From contig CAMCBD010000020.1 of assembly GCA_945872825.1 (NCBI GenBank), positions 1 through 35,682 on the forward strand: a stretch of 35,682 nt of DNA, given 5' to 3'. Each line of letters begins with the position of its first letter. The first letter of the stretch is position 1. The notes beneath the pieces were generated by a model. It saw only the letters and a program-made list of their open reading frames with translations, had not been told where the DNA came from and did not search any database. This document shows, in pieces, positions 26,217-33,206 of the stretch. The stretch comes from Nitrosomonas ureae. Lineage in GTDB: Bacteria > Pseudomonadota > Gammaproteobacteria > Burkholderiales > Nitrosomonadaceae. A program made the position numbers and the translations under genes.

Positions 26217-26408
26217 TTGGGTTTAATCAAAATACGTAAAGTACTTGAAGGAGAGCTTGGGGGATATTCACTGACTTGTTGTGTCAGTCATAAATATTCG
26301 AGACTTGATGACGGTGTGCAGTGTAAATAAATCGAAGACAAAAATAATTTATTCCTATTTCCTCCGTCATCAGAATTCTTGACGGAATGCTGGTGGCACG
26401 AACCGGAC

Positions 26409-26426
26409 ATGTCATAAAACTTTTAT
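26409..26426 (+). promoter_or_regulatory. Pho box before psiE
   Basis: ATGTCATAAAACTTTTAT matches CTGTCATAWAWCTGTCAY at 15 of 18 positions, with a complete first half-site except its first base and the full AAAA-CT centre. It lies 51-68 nt upstream of the psiE start and points toward it. Confidence 0.75.
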
Positions 26427-26477
26427 ATTGCACCGTTAAGATAAAAATCCTTACAACACGACAACCGGAGTATGAAG

Positions 26478-26924
26478 ATGATGAATCAAACGATAGTTAA
26501 AAGAAAAGGCACATTCCTGTTAACCGACACAGACTGGCACACACGTGCCATTCAGCTTATTGTCGGCATTCTGATGTTAGCGCTCTACTTGTGGATAGGC
26601 ACCGGCGTTCTGAGCTTACTGTTACATCTGCCTGATATTCTCAAGAATGGATGGGCATACGTTGCCGAGCATATCATTATTGATATCGTACTGATTCTGG
26701 CAGTACTGGAGCTGATTCGAATATTGCAATCTTACCTGGCACTGGGGCGTGTTAAGGTAACCTTCATTCTGGACGTGGCATTGGTGGTGTTAATCGGAGA
26801 ATTGATCGGCCTCTGGTATAAAGAATACACATTGCTGGAAGTGGGCTTACACATTATGGTAATTGCTGTACTGACATTGCTGCGTATTGTTTCCATTCGC
26901 TTCTCGCCCGATGCGGTCGATTAA
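26478..26924 (+). CDS. psiE: Phosphate-starvation-inducible membrane protein PsiE
   Basis: A small inner-membrane protein of the PsiE family (about 148 residues) with four transmembrane helices: LIVGILMLALYLWIGTGVLS, HIIIDIVLILAVLELIRILQ, VTFILDVALVVLIGELIGLW and LEVGLHIMVIAVLTLLRIVS. PsiE is a classical phosphate-starvation-inducible gene whose biochemical role is unknown. CCGGAG at 26465-26470 is too close to the first ATG (26472) but well spaced from the ATG at 26478, which I use. A Pho box lies upstream. It is divergent from the TonB2 operon and is followed by phoB. Confidence 0.87.
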   Translation: MMNQTIVKRKGTFLLTDTDWHTRAIQLIVGILMLALYLWIGTGVLSLLLHLPDILKNGWAYVAEHIIIDIVLILAVLELIRILQSYLALGRVKVTFILDVALVVLIGELIGLWYKEYTLLEVGLHIMVIAVLTLLRIVSIRFSPDAVD

Positions 26925-27072
26925 TCCAATTGGGAATTCAAGCACGGAGATCAAATCATTCCGGTAGGCTCAGCTCATTACGTCTTTTCTTCAGAATCAA
27001 ATTCACCGTTTTAGCTGATCAATCAAGGTAATTAATCGGCCATTTATTGCAAAAAGTATTATATTCATCGCA

Positions 27073-27090
27073 CTGTCATAAATATGTCAT
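27073..27090 (+). promoter_or_regulatory. Pho box before phoB (autoregulation)
   Basis: CTGTCATAAATATGTCAT matches CTGTCATAWAWCTGTCAY with a single mismatch. It is the best Pho box in the window. An A/T-rich candidate -10 (TATATTAT) begins about 10 nt downstream, and the phoB start is 58 nt beyond the box. Confidence 0.85.
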
Positions 27091-27148
27091 GCTTTATTTA
27101 TATTATCTCAACATCTTTTAGCTACATTTAATATAAACGGAGTAGTTG

Positions 27149-27877
27149 ATGGCTGTAACAATACTAATCGTTGAAGATGAACCTGCGATCCAGGAATTGA
27201 TCGCACTCAATTTAAAAAAAGCGGGGCATATGGTTTTATGCGCTGAGAGTGCGGAGCAAGCGAGAAAACTAGTCAATAATGTGCTGCCTGATCTCGTGTT
27301 ATTGGATTGGATGCTTCCCGACATGAGTGGAATCGAATTTGCACGCAAACTCCGGCGCGAAGACCGTACCAAAGCGATTCCGATTATCATGCTCACTGCC
27401 CGCATTCAGGAAAGTGACAAAATTGCCGGACTGGAAGCCGGCGCGGATGACTACATTACCAAACCTTTTTCACCCCGTGAGTTACTTGCACGGATTAAGG
27501 CTGTGCTTCGCCGTCGTTTACCCGAAATGTCGGATGAAATTATTGAGATAGGTGGATTGAAACTTGATCCAACGACACACCGAGTACATGTGTATGTCAG
27601 CGATGAGCCAGAAAAACTGTCAGAAATTGCATTGGGACCCACGGAATTTCGTTTATTGCACTTTCTGATGGCGTATAAAGAGCGTGTACACACACGCTCA
27701 CAACTGCTTGATCGCATCTGGGGTGATCACGTCTTTATCGAGGACAGAACCGTCGATGTCCATATCCGCAGGTTGCGAAAAATTCTTGAAGCGGTCGGCA
27801 AAGAAAATTTGGTACAAACTGTACGGGGGACGGGTTACCGGTTCTCAGTGGAATGTAACGAAGAAAGTATAGGGTAA
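27149..27877 (+). CDS. phoB: Phosphate regulon response regulator PhoB
   Basis: OmpR-type transcription activator of the Pho regulon. The receiver domain has the acidic pair Glu9-Asp10 (VEDEP), phospho-acceptor Asp53 (LVLLDWMLPDMSG) and Lys105 (YITKPFSPRELLARIKAVLR). The C-terminal winged helix has LGPTEFRLLHFLMAYKERVH, SQLLDRIWGDHVFIEDRTVD and VHIRRLRKILE, ending TVRGTGYRFS, all close to PhoB. Start is ATG 27149 with CGGAG 7 nt upstream; a TTG three nt earlier is also in frame. Preceded by a Pho box. No phoR sensor kinase follows, because the next 1.4 kb is transposase debris. Confidence 0.94.
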   Translation: MAVTILIVEDEPAIQELIALNLKKAGHMVLCAESAEQARKLVNNVLPDLVLLDWMLPDMSGIEFARKLRREDRTKAIPIIMLTARIQESDKIAGLEAGADDYITKPFSPRELLARIKAVLRRRLPEMSDEIIEIGGLKLDPTTHRVHVYVSDEPEKLSEIALGPTEFRLLHFLMAYKERVHTRSQLLDRIWGDHVFIEDRTVDVHIRRLRKILEAVGKENLVQTVRGTGYRFSVECNEESIG

Positions 27878-28200
27878 CCAGCGGTTTACCCCAATCCTAC
27901 CCAGCTGGTGCTAACAGAACTACCCCACGGTTTCTTCCATGAAACTGACAATCCTGGGGTCCATATCTGCAGAAAATTGGTAGCTTCTATGAGCAGAATT
28001 CCATGCTTTTCCGAGGCACATGGATTTGCCTGTCCCGTTGATGAATTGCAATAATCATTAGTAGCTTTCCCGCTTAGGTCGAGCACAATGGGTGCGACTA
28101 CGTTGGTGACTAAACATCTTTAATCAACAGGATTCAGCGTGCCTTTTAAACTTAAGACCCAATCTTCATTCATCTATCCGACTGTCCAAATTTGCGAGCC
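27878..28200 (+). other. Unassigned sequence after phoB
   Basis: No coherent gene. A minus-strand frame of 66 codons (27886-28086) lacks a ribosome-binding site and family resemblance. I see no phoR coding sequence. The stretch merges into the IS5-type relic and is probably decayed insertion-sequence material. Confidence 0.4.
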
Positions 28201-28558
28201 CACTTCTAACACCAAAGCAAGTCATTACCGATTTCAGGTTTCTCGGAGTGGCTGCTGATAATCCGTAAGTGGAAACTATCCATCGCGGCAAGTACAAGTC
28301 ACTGATGAAACTGCGGCGCTGCTGGCTCAAATGCCAGCAAGCAGCAGAATCTGCAATCGGAAATCTAAGATCGGATCACTTACCCAGCAAGTTGGGTGAT
28401 GCACTGCACGCTGTGGTGTGTGCGGCAGATTACAACTTTGCTGGCTGATGAGAGCAATGCGCCGTTTGGGTCTAAAGAATGTTTTATTGCAACTTGCGTT
28501 GCTTCAGCTGGTCAATAGCTTTTACACAAAAAGACTTTATATTGGCATAGCTGTGTGA
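28201..28558 (+). pseudogene. Degraded C-terminus of an IS5-family transposase
   Basis: On the plus strand a typical IS5-group C-terminal pattern is readable: GKYKSLMKLRRCWLKCQQAA, ESAIGNLRSDH, LGDALHAVVCAADYNFAG then a stop. After a frameshift it continues WLMRAMRRLGLKNVLLQLAL and ends at TGA 28556-28558. Intact relatives read (R)-x-WLK-R-R-x-A-x-E-P-x-I-G-H-L-K-x-DH, then GD-x-x-H-A-x-L-x-A-A-x-x-N-x-x-x-L-x-R. The left border is uncertain, and only the last third is present. Confidence 0.72.
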
Positions 28559-28573
28559 ATTTTGCAGGGGTGA

Positions 28574-29031
28574 CTACTTATCTTTACCCAAGTCGATTGG
28601 GATACTATCAATGTGCAGGTAGCCGAAGACATAATTCTTAAAAGCCTTGGTTTGTCCTTTTTCTTTCGGCGGTAACAAGTCGGCAAGACGATTGATGCCA
28701 TGACGTTGTAGGCAAAGCGGTGCAGGTGAAGCGAGTGAGCACGAGAATCAAAGGATTGAAGCAGATCGTAGAGACCGTCCAGGGGCAGCTAAGGTCTTAC
28801 GACGGGTCTCAATGATGATCGCCTTCTCTACACATCGGTTAGTACACGGCCTTGACTTGGTTTGGCACCACAGGTGAGATCCTCCACCGAGCCCCGATTT
28901 TTCCATTTGCGCACTGTTTTTGGATTGATATGATATTGTTCGGCTATCTCGCGAATGCTCGTCTCAGACGCCTGTGTTTTTGTTCGGGTAACGCGTGTGG
29001 TCGTGGCTGTTCCGTGCAGTATATATCCCAT
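28574..29031 (-). pseudogene. Degraded IS481-family transposase (copy 2)
   Basis: From ATG 29031 on the minus strand the frame reads MGYILHGTATTTRVTRTKTQ, then SIREIAEQYHINPKTVRKWK (helix-turn-helix), and stops at 28828. It continues through frameshifts with RRKTL, PLDGLYDLLQSF and LQRHGINRLADLLPPKEKGQ, then NYVFGYLHIDSIPID, ending at 28574. This follows the IS481 order: N-terminal HTH, LLPLDDCLYALQ-like segment, RHGISRLP, and the first catalytic HID. The DDE core beyond that is missing. It shares its N-terminal third with the relic at 3800-4015. Confidence 0.82.
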
Positions 29032-29351
29032 TGTCTTTCCTCTTTCAGTTGATGACAGAATAGACCACTGAATTGTGGGACTAAACAGCTAATTTTTCAG
29101 AAAGAAGAGAAGTTAAAAAAAGATTTAGCGAATTACCCGATCTGCGGCTAGAATTTAAGCTATTTATGTCACCAAGTCATGACATTATTATATACAAATA
29201 TATCTTATCCTATAACATATGAATATTCTGTGAAATTCTCAAAAATATATTGTGCAGTTCTTAAATAGGGATATGTTTTGAAAATGATGATATAGACTGA
29301 CGCCAGTACCAAACTTTGTCACGCAATTTCTCGATTATTAGGATTTATAAA
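29032..29351 (+). other. A/T-rich intergenic upstream of the serralysin gene
   Basis: About 320 nt, strongly A/T-rich, without a gene. It should hold the promoter of the metalloprotease. I find no Pho box or confident sigma-70 match. The serralysin ribosome-binding site (AGGA) is about 10 nt before the ATG at 29352. Confidence 0.4.
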
Positions 29352-30881
29352 ATGACAACTCCTTTTATCTCTAGCAGTGTTATTTTCACTGATCCGGCCA
29401 ATGACAATCAGATTGACTCTTTATTGAGCGGTACACGCTGGGCTAATTCAACCATTTCCTACAGTTTTCCAGCCAGTAACAGCCCCTTGTTCTGGTCCAC
29501 GCTTTCCGGTTCGGGCTATGGCTCTCAGTCCGTCGATGGCGAACCTTGGAATAGCGCCGCTAAACCACTGACCAGCGCAGACCAGGGCTACTTTGAGAAT
29601 GCTTTACAACAATGGGCTAATGTTGCCAATTTAAACTTCATCAAAGTCTCGGAAACCCCCAGCGCAGTGGGTGATATACGCGCAGCCTATACGGAAGATC
29701 CGGATGAGTCGACATTGGCCTGGTCTTATTTACCCAGCAACAGTGCCAAATCAGGTGATATCTGGATGAATACCCAAAGCCTTCTCAATTTTCAAGATTG
29801 GACTCCAGGCACCATCTCCTTTGAAACACTGTTACATGAAATCGGTCATGCTCTGGGCTTTAAACACCCCTTTGCAAACCCTGATGACCCAACGAAAGAG
29901 ACGCTCCCGTTCGCTTTGGATAGCATCATGAGCTATACCTATTCAAATTTACAAGGGGAAGAAGGCAATGAATTTTCCATCCACCCCACCACACCGATGG
30001 TGTTGGACATAGCCGCCATACAATATTTATATGGTACCAATACGAATTACCATGCCGGCAATGACACTTATACTTATAACGATACAAGCACCTATAACGA
30101 AACCATTTGGGATGCCGGTGGTGCTTCTGACACCATTCAGTACACAGGCACTATTTCTAGCCGCATTGATTTGAACCCAACCAGCGCATCGTTTATCGGC
30201 AAGCCGATATATGTTCAATCCAACGGCGTGAATGTCGGCCTGCCCATTCCGAATGTATGGATTGCGAACAATGTAACAATTGAAAATGTCATCGCCGGTC
30301 AAGGCAACGATGTGCTGATCGGAAACAACAGCAGCAATACCCTGGATGGCAATTCCGGAATTGACACCGTGTTGGTGCAAGCACCGCGCAATAACTACAT
30401 GCTGAATAAGACATCCAGCGGCTATACCGTCACAGCAAAAATCAATCCCGGAGACCAAGACACACTGACGCATATTGAACGCCTAGAGTTTAGTGACACC
30501 AAACTGGCACTTGATTTGGATGGTTATGCCGGTCAAGTTGCCAAATTGCTCGGTGCTGTCTTCGGCGCTGCTGCTGTCACCAACCAGCACTATGTTGGCA
30601 TTGGCCTAGATGAAGCGGATAAAGGCTTGAGTTATGAACAATTGGGAGGGTTTGCAATCCATGCGGCAAGACTCACCAATCACGACGAAATCGTAACCCT
30701 ATTATGGCAGAACCTGTTCGGAGTCGCGCCGTCAGGAACCGAGAAATCGCCTTACGTTAAAATGCTTGATACCGGTGAAATATCAACCGGTGGCTTGGCT
30801 GTGTTGGCCGCAGACAGTGCTGTGAATGTTGAAAATATCCATTTGATAGGACTCGTGCAAACGGGTGTTGCATTTGTTTGA
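29352..30881 (+). CDS. Serralysin-type secreted zinc metalloprotease (M10 family)
   Basis: A 509-residue protein without an N-terminal signal peptide. I use ATG 29352, with AGGA upstream; the frame extends to 29316. The catalytic domain has an early NSTISYSFP strand, LQQWANVANLNFIKV, the zinc motif HEIGHALGFKH (residues 162-172) and the Met-turn SIMSYTYS (Met193). It is followed by the serralysin-typical HPTTPMVLDIAAIQYLYG. Calcium-binding RTX-like repeats are few: AGQGNDVLIGNNSSNTLDGN. The C-terminal domain (about 400-509) resembles the DUF4214-like modules seen in RTX proteins. These proteases are exported by type I secretion through a C-terminal signal, but no exporter gene lies nearby. 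Its target is unknown. Confidence 0.9.
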   Translation: MTTPFISSSVIFTDPANDNQIDSLLSGTRWANSTISYSFPASNSPLFWSTLSGSGYGSQSVDGEPWNSAAKPLTSADQGYFENALQQWANVANLNFIKVSETPSAVGDIRAAYTEDPDESTLAWSYLPSNSAKSGDIWMNTQSLLNFQDWTPGTISFETLLHEIGHALGFKHPFANPDDPTKETLPFALDSIMSYTYSNLQGEEGNEFSIHPTTPMVLDIAAIQYLYGTNTNYHAGNDTYTYNDTSTYNETIWDAGGASDTIQYTGTISSRIDLNPTSASFIGKPIYVQSNGVNVGLPIPNVWIANNVTIENVIAGQGNDVLIGNNSSNTLDGNSGIDTVLVQAPRNNYMLNKTSSGYTVTAKINPGDQDTLTHIERLEFSDTKLALDLDGYAGQVAKLLGAVFGAAAVTNQHYVGIGLDEADKGLSYEQLGGFAIHAARLTNHDEIVTLLWQNLFGVAPSGTEKSPYVKMLDTGEISTGGLAVLAADSAVNVENIHLIGLVQTGVAFV

Positions 30882-30943
30882 TGCATTACTGCAAATAATT
30901 CAAAAAATTTAATAGCCATCCAGCCTGATATGTGCGAGCTTAT

Positions 30944-32509
30944 TTATTGAGCAACCAATTCTTTTCGAATATTTTGTAGTTTAGGATCATCCGGCAAGAC
31001 CAACTCCGCTCTTTGTAAATAGAGTCTGACCATATTGAGCTTGCCTTCGATTTTCGCTTTCTCAATAAACTGAACATACTGGCCCACTATTTTCTGCAAC
31101 CCGGCACGCGCTTCCGCATTCTCTGGTTCCGTGACTAAGACCATCTGGTAATATTTATAGGCATTATTTCTCGATGGAGTGGTGAAATACCCTGCTTTAT
31201 AAGCTTTCTCAGCTGCAGCCAAGTACTTCTGGATTAAAACTTCATCAGTTTTTGTTTTCAGCGACGCTTCTAGATCTATCTGTTCGGGTTGCTGTTCAGG
31301 CTCGAATATCTTTTCTGAGTCCAATTCTGGATTTGATTGAGCGACAATCGAATGGATAGTGGATTGGTCTTCTTTAATCTCTGGTGTAACGGTAGTTTTG
31401 CCGGGATTGCGTTGGAATAAAGGCTGGGTAGCTACTGTACTTTTCTTGTCATCCGTTATTTCTGCCGGTTTCTTATCAAACCATAATCCAAACGTCACCA
31501 GTACAACGATCCCGGTCATGACACCAATCCATAGGGCGTTCTTAATAATCGGATTGCTATTGACAACTTCTGTACCCACTTGCTTGGCAGATGACGGCTC
31601 CGCCGGGCCGCTAGTTTGCTCTGATTTTAATAGCGTTAAAATCTCGCCTGCCGATTGCGGTCGGCGGCTGTATTCAGGTTGTAGCATCCAATCAATCGCT
31701 TGCAACAATTCCACACTATACGTAGCACTCGCAGCCGCAGAAAGTGAGCCCATCGGATCAGGTTCGCCTTGGCTTAAAGCCGTAACCCGGCTTTGTGCAG
31801 CAATGGGCTTGTCATGCAAGATACAGGCAGACATCGTCGCACCCAGTGCATAGAAATCGGTCGCGGGTCCGGGTACATTTTCAGGTTCATATTGTTCTGC
31901 TGGCGCGTAACCGCCAGCTAATTCATCCGAAAACTGAGCCATGCGTGCGGCGATAGTTAATCGTGCAGCAGAAAAATGCGTCAGCAACGGTTCGCCATCC
32001 TTACCTAATAAGATCGCTGCCGGTTGAATACCGCCATGTACCATTTTGTATTCGTGGATTTTCTGAAGCGCATTCAAGATCGATACCAGAATGAACTTTA
32101 ATTCCGTTTCAGCAAATGCTGTTTCGGATTGGATTAACTTGGAAAGTGATGTACCGTCTCGGGTGCTCATGATCAGATAAGCCGTGCCATTGAATGGCAG
32201 ACTGTTCTCCGCCAAGACAAGATTGGGATGCTCGATTTGTGTCAGCATCTCAGCCTGATCCAAAAATGCCTTTAGCCCATAGTCAAAATTTTCTTTGTCT
32301 TCGAGAGATTTTGGTTCAACACGCAAACCATCGCTTGCACGAACAGCAAAATCGTTCGGAAAATACTCTTGTATTCTCACCTGCTCTTTAAGATGATGAT
32401 TCCAGGCACGATAGATAATATCGAACGGATTAACTTTTACGGTTCCTTTAATTTCGTAGACGCCGATTTGAGTCCCTGCAGGTAGAGTTTTATCGTGTAT
32501 ATTTGTCAT
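30944..32509 (-). CDS. Membrane-anchored pseudokinase (Ser/Thr kinase fold without catalytic residues) with C-terminal repeat domain
   Basis: A 521-residue protein. Residues 15-295 follow a eukaryotic-type protein kinase of the family with VAIKEY(F/L)P and YAP-x-EQY. The ATP-binding lysine is Gln47 (VRIQEYFP), the HRDIKPxN catalytic loop is HGGIQPAAI (residues 158-166, lacking Asp, Lys and Asn), and the DFG aspartate is His178 (LTHFSAAR). The activation-segment end GYAPAEQYEP and ATDFYALGATM are kept, so the fold is probably intact. A transmembrane helix lies at about 322-343 (ALWIGVMTGIVVLVTFGLWF). The C-terminal part (about 425-521) is helical and TPR-like, with AAEKAYKAGYFTTPSRNNAY and NAEARAGLQKIVGQYVQFIE. 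A non-catalytic scaffold or sensor role is inferred. It is convergent with the serralysin gene, with stops about 60 nt apart. Confidence 0.87.
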   Translation of the reverse strand: MTNIHDKTLPAGTQIGVYEIKGTVKVNPFDIIYRAWNHHLKEQVRIQEYFPNDFAVRASDGLRVEPKSLEDKENFDYGLKAFLDQAEMLTQIEHPNLVLAENSLPFNGTAYLIMSTRDGTSLSKLIQSETAFAETELKFILVSILNALQKIHEYKMVHGGIQPAAILLGKDGEPLLTHFSAARLTIAARMAQFSDELAGGYAPAEQYEPENVPGPATDFYALGATMSACILHDKPIAAQSRVTALSQGEPDPMGSLSAAASATYSVELLQAIDWMLQPEYSRRPQSAGEILTLLKSEQTSGPAEPSSAKQVGTEVVNSNPIIKNALWIGVMTGIVVLVTFGLWFDKKPAEITDDKKSTVATQPLFQRNPGKTTVTPEIKEDQSTIHSIVAQSNPELDSEKIFEPEQQPEQIDLEASLKTKTDEVLIQKYLAAAEKAYKAGYFTTPSRNNAYKYYQMVLVTEPENAEARAGLQKIVGQYVQFIEKAKIEGKLNMVRLYLQRAELVLPDDPKLQNIRKELVAQ

Positions 32510-33206
32510 AATAAGCTGTTTCTAATATCAATTAATACTTCCGGTGATACAACTGACCAACAAAGGAACATGTTGCCTCGTAGTTTAAAGCAACTGAGTT
32601 TGATGTACACCAATATTTTCTGATTGAAGTGAGTTGAGATCTATATAAATCTCTGAATAGCCCACACCTATTATGCCAAACATAGTGAGAAATCTTCGAG
32701 AATAAATAGTATAGATTTCTTACTATGCTTGTAATGACGGTTATTTAGCAACTCGTATTGAAGGCACACCCATACTCGACTCGATACTTAGAAATCTGTT
32801 CGCAGACAATAAAATACATTCGCCGTCAAGCATATCGCGATATCCTGCCCAAGTAGTTTGGCTCGGCAATACGGACAATTTACATTGTTTTCCCCGCTTC
32901 GCACCGGGATTACGCGGCAGTTCCCTCTTTGGCGCGACGATCAAAATACACGAATAACAGTAGTCTGTAAAATACAGAATGGAGCATGTCTGAATTCTAA
33001 ATATTCTTATCAAGAATTGCATTATTCATCCTGAACCTTAAAAATTTTTCTCCTACGATCGCTCGATACATCAAACCGTACAGTCGATTGGGCTATGTGT
33101 ATTGGCCACCTCACTTCGTTTTTGACTTCATTGCAAATCTTTGCTACTTTCCAACGTTTACTAGAAATTCTCCTTCCCTATTTCGCAGAAAACCATGAGG
33201 TATCAG
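32510..33206 (+). other. Intergenic region with an imperfect 15-bp inverted repeat
   Basis: About 700 nt without a supported gene. The 93-codon minus-strand frame 32741-33022 has no ribosome-binding site or known motif. The notable element is an inverted repeat, CATAGTGAGAAATCT at 32681-32695 and AGATTTCTTACTATG at 32713-32727, with 14 of 15 positions pairing and a 17-nt A/T-rich loop. It lacks a T-run, so a terminator is not obvious. The right end should contain the permease promoter. Confidence 0.5.
32681..32727. repeat. Imperfect inverted repeat, 15-bp arms
   Basis: The arms at 32681-32695 and 32713-32727 are complementary except for one position. The loop is 17 nt. It lies about 170 nt upstream of the pseudokinase start and about 480 nt upstream of the permease. 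It may be an operator, a decayed insertion-sequence end, or a structured RNA leader. Confidence 0.55.

Noticed and set aside
27886-28086. Minus-strand frame after phoB considered as a phoR remnant
   Set aside because: No histidine-kinase motifs in any frame; wrong strand for the usual phoBR order.
32741-33022. 93-codon minus-strand frame between the pseudokinase and the permease
   Set aside because: No ribosome-binding site, and odd composition without a domain pattern.
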